A DNA stretch of 64,000 nt from JANWXR01 sp964608265 (GTDB lineage: Bacteria > Chloroflexota > Anaerolineae > Anaerolineales > UBA6663). The translations under genes and the position numbers were made by a program. Position 1 is the stretch's first letter, and each line of letters opens with the position of its first letter. Below, in pieces: positions 33,432 to 40,319 of the stretch. Location: NCBI GenBank assembly GCA_964608265.1, contig CAZSNP010000008.1, positions 1 to 64,000 on the forward strand, given 5' to 3'. The notes beneath the pieces are model-generated. The model had not been told where the DNA came from. It did no database searches and saw only the letters and a list, made by a program, of their open reading frames with translations.

Positions 33432-33527
33432 GGCGTGGCTCCTCTCGTGGAGAGAAATCGCGCGCCAGGCCGCCAAGCCGCCCCGTCTCTCTTTTGCGCC
33501 CTGGCGGCTTTGCGCGAGACCCAGGGG

Positions 33528-34400
33528 TTAAAGCTCGACTGGGCCTTCGCTGTAGGTCAGCGCGTAAAACGAACGCAAGCGGCCCGCGCGTGATTCGGTG
33601 AAGAAGTCGGTGATGATGTAGTGTCCGGCGAACAGCCGCTCGAATACCTCGCGGATGTGGAAACGCCAGGCTTGCGCGAGGCTGAGGTCGTAAACCTTGA
33701 TAGCCTGAAAGTTGTACGGGATTTCGACAAGCGCAAAGATGCCGCCCGGTTCGCTGAAGCGCGCCGGGGGATGGAGCAAATTGTCCCTGGCTTCAGCGGG
33801 GTTGAGGATCTCGGCCCCGGCGGAGGTGAACGACTCGAGCGTGAGTGCCGCGCGCGTCCCGCCCAGTCGCTCCTTCACCCGGTTGCTCGTCACCCACCAA
33901 TCCACCTGAAAGCGGTCGGACGGCAGCCCGGCGTTGAGGCTGTCGCCCATCGAGCCGTACACATCGCGCATGTAGGTTCGGCACACCGCGCCGAGCCGGG
34001 CGATGTTGAGATGGGCGTTGCGCGATTCGAGCGGGTCGTACGTCCACGTGATCAGACGCACGCCCTGTTGCACGACGAAATCGCGCTGGGCCAGTTTGAG
34101 CCGGTAGCCGACATGCTGATCGCGGTACTCGGGCAGGACCCCGAGCATGTGCGAGCAATGCTTGAGGCGTGTCAGGGCGGGCCGCCGGGTGTCGCCGTCA
34201 TCGGTGCCGAGGAAGCCAAAGACGAAACCGATCAGGTGGTCATCAACAAAGGCGCCGATGAGCAGGCCGCCGTTGTGCGCCGCCGTGGTCAGGACGTGGC
34301 GCGGCACAATCTCCAAATCAGTGCCGGGCCACACCTGGCGCTGGATATCTTCCACCTGCGCGAGTTCGGCGTGGGTCTCAATGGGGCGGATCGTGATCAT
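33528..34400 (-). CDS. GNAT-family acyltransferase, putative N-succinyltransferase partner of the racemase
   Basis: This 290-residue protein has a GNAT core: LIGAFVDDHLIGFVFGFLG, then the acyl-CoA-binding region HMLGVLPEYRDQHVGYRLK. It continues with LITWTYDPLESRNAHLNI and VYGSMGDSLNAGLPSDRF, sequences I associate with the COG3375 group. In Geobacillus a related protein succinylates D-amino acids before racemisation by the neighbouring enolase-superfamily enzyme (Sakai and colleagues' pathway). No desuccinylase is present in this window. It lies 96 bp upstream of the racemase-like gene on the same strand. Confidence 0.8.
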   Translation of the reverse strand: MITIRPIETHAELAQVEDIQRQVWPGTDLEIVPRHVLTTAAHNGGLLIGAFVDDHLIGFVFGFLGTDDGDTRRPALTRLKHCSHMLGVLPEYRDQHVGYRLKLAQRDFVVQQGVRLITWTYDPLESRNAHLNIARLGAVCRTYMRDVYGSMGDSLNAGLPSDRFQVDWWVTSNRVKERLGGTRAALTLESFTSAGAEILNPAEARDNLLHPPARFSEPGGIFALVEIPYNFQAIKVYDLSLAQAWRFHIREVFERLFAGHYIITDFFTESRAGRLRSFYALTYSEGPVEL

Positions 34401-34485
34401 TCGCAGTGAACACTCAACAGTGATCGGTCATCCGTCTGCCGGCGATTCTCCCATAGTTTCTAACATCAGTTCGGGATAAGGCCGC

Positions 34486-34600
34486 CCTTCGACTACGCGG
34501 CTTGCGGAGAAGCTACGGCGCATCCTGAGCGGAGGCCCGCCTGCTCTTGGCGGGCCGCAGTCGAAGGAGCGCCGCTCCGCTCAGGGTGCTTGTTTTATTC
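34486..34600. repeat. Dispersed intergenic repeat, copy 2, with hairpin
   Basis: Positions 34520-34571 match the reverse complement of 5931-5980. Inside, GGCCCGCC (34534-34541) pairs perfectly with GGCGGGCC (34549-34556). The flanks contain CCTTCGACTACGC and CCGCTCAGGGTGC, motifs of the same repeat family. It occupies the 259-bp gap between the GNAT and SDR genes, where I see no gene. Confidence 0.65.
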
Positions 34601-34659
34601 TGTGTCATCCCGAACTCACGTTTTCTACGGTCCACTGTTCACCGTTCGCTGATCGCCGT

Positions 34660-35592
34660 TCACCAGCCTCGCACCAGCCGTTGAACCTCACCCCACCAGC
34701 GCCGCTCGCGCAGATATTCCAACGTCGCTTCGATGCGCGCCGGCTTGAGGTTGAAGTAGCGCGTGACGCTGGTCAGCTCCGTCACGCGGTTGACGGCGAA
34801 GTGATCGAGCCAGTGCTCGGTGAGCGGCGAACGCGGCAGCACCTGCTCGGCGAACCACGCCCCCCAGCGCAACAGCACCGGGTTCGCGCCCATCACGCGC
34901 CGCTGCACGCCGGTCTTCTCCATCACCAGTTGTGCCAGCGCCTCGACCGTGACAAATTCCGGCCCGCCTACGCTCAACGTCTGGTCGAGGAGGGCATCGT
35001 CGGCGAGGCTCCACTCGAGGCAGGTGGCGAGGTCCTCCACCCACAGCGGCTGCAGCACGGTCGCGCCGTCGCTCGGCAGCCAGAGCACGCCGGGGCTGAG
35101 GCGAATGAGGGCCGCCAGCGTGTTCACTAACACATCCTCGCGCCCGTAAAGCAGGGCGGAGCGCAGGATGAGATACGGGAGGCCGCTCCGCCGGATGAAC
35201 TCCTCGGCGATGCCTTTGGCTTTGAGCACCGGGTACGCCGAAGCCCGGTCAGCGCCGAGGTGCGAGACGAAGATGAAGCGGCGCACATTTGCCTCGCGCG
35301 CCGCTTCGACCAGCGCGCGCGTGCCGTTGACATCCACTCCCAACAAATCGCCGTGGCGGCCGCGCCATTCCTGCCCGGCCAGGTGAATCACACTATCGAC
35401 TCCGACCAGGGCCGAGCGCAGTGCGCGCGTATCCTCGAGCGAGCCGATGGCAAGTTGCACCGGGATGCGGCTGGGCAGGCGCGGCGAGCGTTTCGAGGGC
35501 CGGACGAGGCAGCGCAACGGTGCGCCAGCCTCGGCCAAACGTGGCAGCAAGGTTCGCCCAACAAAGCCGGTGGCGCCGGTTACGAAAATCAC
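34660..35592 (-). CDS. NAD(P)-binding SDR protein of the complex I NDUFA9-like type
   Basis: This 310-residue atypical short-chain dehydrogenase begins at GTG 35592 with IFVTGATGFVGRTLLPRL, the Rossmann glycine motif. It continues with SVIHLAGQEWRGRHGDLL, VNGTRALVEAAREANVRRF and FVSHLGAD. The usual YxxxK catalytic pair appears to be replaced by YPVLKAKGIAEE, as in NAD-dependent epimerase-like proteins of the NDUFA9 group, which bind nucleotide but often lack clear dehydrogenase activity. An in-frame ATG at 35661 would add 23 residues. A possible TAAACT box ends about 8 nt before the GTG. The substrate is unknown. Confidence 0.8.
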   Translation of the reverse strand: MIFVTGATGFVGRTLLPRLAEAGAPLRCLVRPSKRSPRLPSRIPVQLAIGSLEDTRALRSALVGVDSVIHLAGQEWRGRHGDLLGVDVNGTRALVEAAREANVRRFIFVSHLGADRASAYPVLKAKGIAEEFIRRSGLPYLILRSALLYGREDVLVNTLAALIRLSPGVLWLPSDGATVLQPLWVEDLATCLEWSLADDALLDQTLSVGGPEFVTVEALAQLVMEKTGVQRRVMGANPVLLRWGAWFAEQVLPRSPLTEHWLDHFAVNRVTELTSVTRYFNLKPARIEATLEYLRERRWWGEVQRLVRGW

Positions 35593-35701
35593 AGCGCCGA
35601 AGTTTAGCGGAGCCAGGGCCGAGGCACAAGCTGATGATGAAAACAGCCCAGGCGAAGCCACAGCGCAATTATGTCCCGCATCTTCGCGCCAGCCCGCGTG
35701 T

Positions 35702-35740
35702 TATACTCCCCAGGTACTTCGCTTTGAATCTCCATAAGGA
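35702..35740 (+). promoter_or_regulatory. -10 box and ribosome-binding site upstream of fabF
   Basis: TATACT (35702-35707) and AAGGA (35736-35740) precede ATG 35747. No convincing -35 hexamer is visible. Confidence 0.4.
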
Positions 35741-35746
35741 CTTACA

Positions 35747-36997
35747 ATGAGCGTTCGCGTGGTCATCACGGGCCTCGGCTGTGTCAGCCCGCTGGGCAAC
35801 AGCGTGCCAGCGACGTGGGAGGCCGCCATCGCCGGCCGATCGGGCGCCGGCCCCATCACCCACTTCGATCCGGCCCAACTCGACACCCGTTTCGCGGCAG
35901 AGGTCAAAGGCTTTGACGCCGCCGAGCTGTTTGGCCGCAAAGAAGCGCGCCGGATGGATCGTTTCACCCAGTTCGGCGTGGCGGCGACGCAGGAGGCGCT
36001 GAACGACGCGGGCCTGACGATCACCGATTCGAACCGTGATCGCGTCGGCGTCTTCATCGGCTCGGGCATCGGCGGCATCGGCACGATCATGACCGAGACC
36101 GAGGTGATGTTGACCAAAGGCCCGAAGCGCGTCAGCCCGTTTCTCGTGCCGATGATGTTGCCCGACAGCGTCGGCGGGCAGATCGCGATTCAATACGGCA
36201 TGCGCGGCCCGAACCTCGGCGTGGTCTCGGCCTGTGCCAGCGGAACGAATGCGGTCGGTGAGGCCGCCGATATCATCCGGCTGGGGCGGGCGGATGTGAT
36301 GCTGGCCGGGGGCGCGGAGGCCGCCGTCGTGCCGATTGCGATTGCGGGCTTCGGCGTGATGACGGCCATCTCCAAACGCAACGACGCGCCCGACAAGGCC
36401 TCGCGCCCGTTCGACAAAACGCGCGATGGTTTCGTCATCGGCGAGGGCGGCGCTGTGCTGGTGCTCGAATCCGAGGCGCATGCCCGAGCGCGCGGCGCGC
36501 ACATCTACGGCGAGGTGGTCGGTTACGGAATCAGCAACGACGCCCATCATATCTCCTCCCCACCGGAGGACGGCGCGGGCGCGGTGCTGTGCATGCAACT
36601 GGCCCTCAACAGCGCCGGGCTGGCGCCCAGCCAGATTGATTACCTCAACGCGCACGGCACCAGTACGCCGATCAACGACAAGGCCGAGACGATCGCGGTC
36701 AAACGGGTCTTTGGCGAAAACGCCTACGATCTCGCCATCAGCTCCACCAAATCCATGACCGGCCACTTGCTCGGTGCGGCGGGCGCGGTTGAGGCGGTGA
36801 TGTGCGTCAAGGCTATCACCGACGGCGTCATCCCGCCGACGATTAATTACGAAACGCCCGACCCGGAGTGCGACCTCGACTACGTCCCCAACACCCAACG
36901 CGTCAAGCCTATCCGCTACGCCATGTCGAATTCGTTTGGGTTTGGCGGTCACAATGCCTGCGTGATTCTGGGACAGTACCACAATGGCCAACGCTAA
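35747..36997 (+). CDS. fabF: 3-oxoacyl-ACP synthase II
   Basis: This 416-residue condensing enzyme elongates acyl-ACP with malonyl-ACP. The catalytic Cys-His-His triad is complete and falls at the same numbers as in E. coli FabF: C163 (VVSACASGTNA), H303 (NAHGTSTP) and H340 (TKSMTGHLLGAAGA, with K335). The N-terminus VVITGLGCVSPLG and C-terminus NSFGFGGHNA are typical. The 3' end overlaps the fabH start by 14 bp, so the two are translationally coupled. The acyl-carrier protein gene is not in the window. Confidence 0.97.
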   Translation: MSVRVVITGLGCVSPLGNSVPATWEAAIAGRSGAGPITHFDPAQLDTRFAAEVKGFDAAELFGRKEARRMDRFTQFGVAATQEALNDAGLTITDSNRDRVGVFIGSGIGGIGTIMTETEVMLTKGPKRVSPFLVPMMLPDSVGGQIAIQYGMRGPNLGVVSACASGTNAVGEAADIIRLGRADVMLAGGAEAAVVPIAIAGFGVMTAISKRNDAPDKASRPFDKTRDGFVIGEGGAVLVLESEAHARARGAHIYGEVVGYGISNDAHHISSPPEDGAGAVLCMQLALNSAGLAPSQIDYLNAHGTSTPINDKAETIAVKRVFGENAYDLAISSTKSMTGHLLGAAGAVEAVMCVKAITDGVIPPTINYETPDPECDLDYVPNTQRVKPIRYAMSNSFGFGGHNACVILGQYHNGQR

Positions 36998-38243
36998 CGG
37001 CACTCACGGCGCGAACGGCCATTCCCTCGAGTCGCTCCGGCCGCAGCCGCCCGCCCAGCGCGCCGCGCAGCGCTACGCGCACATCGTCGGCTGGGGGATG
37101 GCTGTGCCCGAGAAGGTGCTGACCAACGACGACCTGGCGCGGATGGTGGACACGAGCGACGAGTGGATCACCACCCGCACCGGCATCAAGGAGCGTCGCA
37201 TTGCCGGCCCGAAAGACTCGACCGCCTCGCTCTCCATCGCCGCCGCGCGCCGCGCCCTCGAAATCGCCGATGTCGAACCGGAGGCGATTGACCTCGTCAT
37301 CGTGGCCACCAGCACGCCCGAGCACATCTTCCCCTCGACGGCCAGCCTGGTGCAGGATGCGTTGGGGGCCAGCAACGCCGGGGCGTTTGATCTGTCGGCG
37401 GCCTGCACGGGTTTCATCTATGCGCTGGCGATGGGGTCGCAATCCATCCGCAGCGGCGCGTCGCACACCGTGCTCGTGATCGGGGCCGAGACTCTGTCGC
37501 GGGCGGTGAATTGGCGCGATCGCGGCACGTGCATTTTGTTTGGCGATGGGGCCGGCGCATTTCTGCTGCAGGGGCGCGAAAGCCCGGGCGGCGTGCTGTG
37601 CACGATGTTGCGGTCGGATGGATCCGGCGGCAACTCGCTCATCATCCCCGCCGGGGGCAGCAAAGTCCCGGCCTCGTTCACCAGCGTGCGCGACAACCTG
37701 CATGCCATTCAGATGGATGGCAAGGAGGTCTATCGTTTTGCTACGCGGGTGATGACGCAATCGGTGAAGGATGTGGTGATGTGTGCCGGGCTGACCCTCG
37801 ACGACGTGCGGCTGATCGTGCCGCATCAGGCCAACCGGCGCATCATCGAGTCGTCGGCGCGCGGGTTGGGCCTGGCGGAGGACCGATTCATGGTGAACGT
37901 CGATCGGTATGGGAACACCTCGGCGGCCTCGATACCCATCGCGGTTTGCGAGGCCGTCGCCCAGGGCCGGTTGCGGCCCGACGATCACCTGGTGCTGGTG
38001 GGCTTCGGCGCCGGGCTGACGTGGGGATCGGTGGTGGTTAAGTGGGAGGCCACGCCGGTCGAGGTTTCACGTTGGAGCCGCACGCGCCGGCAACTGTCGT
38101 ATGAACTGGCCAAGGTGCGCTCGGTGGCGCGCCGCGGCTTACGGTCGCTCGAAGGCGCGCTGTTCGGCTCACAGGCGCCGGAGATCAGCGGCGATGCGCC
38201 CCGCCCCAAACGCGCCGAACCACCGGCCAGGCCGAAACGTTAA
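36984..38243 (+). CDS. fabH: 3-oxoacyl-ACP synthase III with terminal extensions
   Basis: The enzyme starts fatty-acid synthesis by condensing acyl-CoA with malonyl-ACP. The catalytic triad is C141 (SAACTGFIYAL), H281 (VPHQANRRI) and N311 (YGNTSAAS). At 419 residues it is about 90 longer than usual. There are roughly 30 extra low-complexity residues before HIVGWGMAVPEKVLTN, and about 65 basic, Pro-rich residues after the normal end (SVVVKWEA). The extensions might bind partners or membrane lipid; nothing in them is recognisable. A terminator follows immediately. Confidence 0.94.
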   Translation: MANANGTHGANGHSLESLRPQPPAQRAAQRYAHIVGWGMAVPEKVLTNDDLARMVDTSDEWITTRTGIKERRIAGPKDSTASLSIAAARRALEIADVEPEAIDLVIVATSTPEHIFPSTASLVQDALGASNAGAFDLSAACTGFIYALAMGSQSIRSGASHTVLVIGAETLSRAVNWRDRGTCILFGDGAGAFLLQGRESPGGVLCTMLRSDGSGGNSLIIPAGGSKVPASFTSVRDNLHAIQMDGKEVYRFATRVMTQSVKDVVMCAGLTLDDVRLIVPHQANRRIIESSARGLGLAEDRFMVNVDRYGNTSAASIPIAVCEAVAQGRLRPDDHLVLVGFGAGLTWGSVVVKWEATPVEVSRWSRTRRQLSYELAKVRSVARRGLRSLEGALFGSQAPEISGDAPRPKRAEPPARPKR

Positions 38244-38247
38244 CGCG

Positions 38248-38286
38248 AAATGCCCGCCGTCACCGAGGGACGGCGGGCATTTTTCC
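38248..38286. terminator. Terminator after fabH, shared with the converging trx operon
   Basis: A perfect 12-bp stem (38250-38261 with 38269-38280) extends into AAA/TTT, has a 7-nt loop, and is followed by TTTTTCC on the + strand. Confidence 0.88.
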
Positions 38287-38309
38287 TGATTGGCGACGGC
38301 GACGGCGCC

Positions 38310-38660
38310 TTAGTTCGCAGACGGTGTCGCCACCGTCTGCAAGAACTTCTCCACCATCATCTTCAGCGGGCCAAAGGGTAGCGCGCCCACCTGGGTGTAC
38401 ACGACCTTGCCGTTGGCGACGAAGAGCATCGTGGGGATGCCCTGCACACCGTAGCGGCCCGCCCACTCGGGGTTGTCGTCGGTGTTCACCTTGGCCACGA
38501 CGACCTTGCCGGCATACTCGTTGGCGATCTTCTCGAGGTGCGGCGCGACGGCGCGGCACGGGCCGCACCACGGCGCCCAGAAGTCCACGATCACCGGCGT
38601 CTCGCTCTTGAGCACCGACTGCTCGAACGCCGCGTCGGTCACGTGAATTGGCTCGTTCAT
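38310..38660 (-). CDS. trxA: Thioredoxin
   Basis: This 116-residue cytoplasmic disulfide reductase has the active site FWAPWCGPCRAV, the cis-Pro loop GVQGIPTMLFV and the C-terminal VGALP. ATG 38660 (MNEPIHVTD) is preceded by GGAGAG and gives the normal family length. It is the last gene of the csoR/cstR-like, osmC, trxA run, ending at the bidirectional terminator. Co-transcription with a putative persulfide sensor suggests a role in reducing persulfides or oxidised proteins. Confidence 0.95.
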   Translation of the reverse strand: MNEPIHVTDAAFEQSVLKSETPVIVDFWAPWCGPCRAVAPHLEKIANEYAGKVVVAKVNTDDNPEWAGRYGVQGIPTMLFVANGKVVYTQVGALPFGPLKMMVEKFLQTVATPSAN

Positions 38661-38704
38661 TTCAATCTCTCCTTGTTTCCCAAATAAAGCCGCGCGCCCG
38701 GTCA

Positions 38705-39166
38705 TCAACCTAAACGCCCGGCCAGATCAATCGCCCGCGCCCCGGCCGGTACCGCCTCTACTTCGCGGATCTCGAAACTGGTATGGATGGGAGCCGCGGC
38801 GCGCAGGGTGTTTATCACCGCGCAATATTTCGTCTCCGAAAGTTCAATGGCGCGGCGCACCGCCTCCGGGTCAATGCCTTCGCCGGTCACGACGTACTTC
38901 ACTTCGATGTGTGTGTATTTCTTCGGATGGTCTTCGGCGGTTTCACCCCGGGTCTGCACTTCGAAGCCCGTCACCCTCTGACGTTTCTTGCGCAGGATGT
39001 CGATGACGTCCATCCCCGTACAACCGGCCAGCCCGACCATCAGCATCTCCAGCGCGCGAAAGTTCACCCCCTCGCTGTCGAGGCGCAGCGTCGCGCCCGA
39101 GGGCACCGTCACGTCAAACGCCAGGCCGTGACCATCCCACACCGCGGTTGCTGCCTTCATTCCCAT
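38705..39166 (-). CDS. OsmC-family protein
   Basis: This 153-residue protein has the two family cysteines in GLAGCTGMDVIDIL and LSETKYCAVINTL, which act as redox-active thiols in OsmC/Ohr proteins that reduce peroxides. The spacing and the SETKYC context place it with the YhfA-like OsmC subgroup rather than Ohr. ATG 39166 follows GAGGTAAC. The gene lies 36 bp after the CstR-like repressor and 44 bp before trxA, so it is probably induced together with them. Confidence 0.92.
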   Translation of the reverse strand: MGMKAATAVWDGHGLAFDVTVPSGATLRLDSEGVNFRALEMLMVGLAGCTGMDVIDILRKKRQRVTGFEVQTRGETAEDHPKKYTHIEVKYVVTGEGIDPEAVRRAIELSETKYCAVINTLRAAAPIHTSFEIREVEAVPAGARAIDLAGRLG

Positions 39167-39202
39167 GTGTTACCTCGCAAAGGACTCGCGCTCGGGCTGC
39201 CC

Positions 39203-39466
39203 CTAACTGGCTTTGCTCAAAACATCAATCAGGTTTTCGATCATCGCCTCGGTGTTCCGGACCGATTTGGTCTCTTCGAGGCACTGACAGGCGTATGACT
39301 TGGCCAGCATCGCGCTGGTCTGCTGCACGGCCGACCGAATGGCCGTCATCTGTTGAATGATTTCCTGGCAATCGCGGCCGTCATCCAGCATCTTCGAGAC
39401 GCCGCGCACCTGCCCCTCGATCCGCCTTAAGCGGCGCTTCACATCTTCTACGGTGGCCGTGTCCAT
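39203..39466 (-). CDS. CsoR/RcnR-family repressor, CstR-like cysteine pattern
   Basis: This 87-residue all-alpha repressor has the DUF156 fold (VKRRLRRIEGQVRGVSKML). Copper-sensing CsoR proteins use Cys-His-Cys at relative positions 0/+25/+29. Here Cys33 and Cys62 keep the 29-residue spacing, but position 58 is Ser instead of His. Loss of that His with retained cysteines is what is seen in persulfide-sensing CstR. An extra Cys60 is present. The neighbours OsmC and thioredoxin fit a sulfur/thiol response. AAGGAG (39474-39479) precedes the ATG, and a G-rich operator-like site overlaps its promoter. Confidence 0.9.
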   Translation of the reverse strand: MDTATVEDVKRRLRRIEGQVRGVSKMLDDGRDCQEIIQQMTAIRSAVQQTSAMLAKSYACQCLEETKSVRNTEAMIENLIDVLSKAS

Positions 39467-39486
39467 GGTCCGCTCCTTCGGCTCGG

Positions 39487-39528
39487 TACTCTAGGGGGGT
39501 ATTGTATCGCCTGAACCGGCTTTGTCAA
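39487..39528 (-). promoter_or_regulatory. Promoter and CsoR/CstR-type operator of the repressor-osmC-trxA operon
   Basis: On the minus strand, TTGACA (39528-39523) and TACAAT (39506-39501) are 16 bp apart. Starting at the last bases of the -10 is TACCCCCCTAGAGTA (39501-39487), with a C/G-run flanked by TAC and GTA, as in operators of this repressor family. Autorepression is inferred. Confidence 0.7.
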
Positions 39529-39557
39529 GTTGGAGCTTCATTAGCCGGGGCGGCGGT

Positions 39558-39830
39558 TCAACCTTCGACCGGCACCGGCGCGCGATGCCAGGTGTTGTTC
39601 ATGTAGCCTGTGAAATTCCACCCACTGCCGCATGCCCGGGTCTGCGCCTGCGAAGGCGACGTGCTGCGCGCCGTCGCCCGTCCCGGCGATTGCCCGCGCA
39701 TTGCAACGTGGCGGTGACGGTGGCGCGGGCGAAGCGCGCAAGGCCGGGCAGTGCCAGCGTCAGCGGCGAGCCGGCGGGGCCGGTGACCCGGATTTGAAAG
39801 CGGTTCGGGTCGATGGTCGGACAAAGAGGG
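39558..39830 (-). pseudogene. Decayed sulfite-oxidase-like molybdopterin oxidoreductase
   Basis: Reading the minus strand, one frame gives PTIDPNRFQIRVTG, LTLALPGLARFARATVTA and TLQCAGNRR, the molybdenum-ligating Cys motif of sulfite oxidase. After frameshifts, other frames give AQHVAFAGADPG (family middle region) and finally WNFTGYMNNTWHRAPV followed by a stop, matching the family C-terminus. Large internal parts are missing, so the gene is a remnant of only about 270 bp. It lies directly after the phosphatase gene and upstream of the CstR-like operon. Identification rests on remembered family motifs. Confidence 0.72.
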
Positions 39831-40307
39831 TCATGGATGATGGTGCAAGTCGGCCAGAAGCTGGCGGCAGGAGCGTTCGATCAGTTCATACGCGACGTCG
39901 AAGCCGCGTTGATCCCCGTAATACGGATCGGGCACATCGCGGTCGGCCCCGGCCTGCGGGTCGAAATCACGCAACAGGCCGATCTTCCGGCGTTCGGTGT
40001 CGGTGCGGGCCAAGCGCAACAGATCGGCTTTAATTTCGCGGTCGAGGGCGAGGATGACGTCGAAGCGATCGAAGTCGCGCGCGGTGAACCGCTGGGCGAC
40101 GCTGTCGAGCGTGAGGCCGTGAGCGCGGGCGGTGCGCTGGGCGCGCGCGTCGGGCGGATCGCCCACATGCCATCCACCCAGGCCAGCCGATTCGATGTGA
40201 AAATCAGACGCGCGCCCGGCCCGGGCCACCAGATGCCTGAGGACGCCCTCGGCCAGCGGGCTGCGGCAGATGTTGCCGAGACAGACGAAACAGATGCGGA
40301 GCATCAC
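39831..40307 (-). CDS. Low-molecular-weight protein tyrosine phosphatase
   Basis: This 158-residue cytoplasmic phosphatase has the N-terminal P-loop VCLGNICRSPLAEG (C-x5-R with nucleophilic Cys) and the general-acid Asp in VPDPYYGD. The family length is about 150-160, so it is complete. Two adjacent ATG codons begin it. Bacterial members dephosphorylate tyrosine kinases in polysaccharide export or act in arsenate resistance. The P-loop LGNICRSP and the DPYY motif fit phosphatases, not arsenate reductases. It is 12 bp from the ADP-ribosylglycohydrolase gene on the same strand. Confidence 0.93.
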   Translation of the reverse strand: MMLRICFVCLGNICRSPLAEGVLRHLVARAGRASDFHIESAGLGGWHVGDPPDARAQRTARAHGLTLDSVAQRFTARDFDRFDVILALDREIKADLLRLARTDTERRKIGLLRDFDPQAGADRDVPDPYYGDQRGFDVAYELIERSCRQLLADLHHHP

Positions 40308-40319
40308 AGAGGCGTGAAC

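Noticed and set aside
34401..34659. Small RNA gene in the repeat-filled gap
   Set aside because: The only structure is the dispersed repeat hairpin, and there is no promoter and terminator pair.
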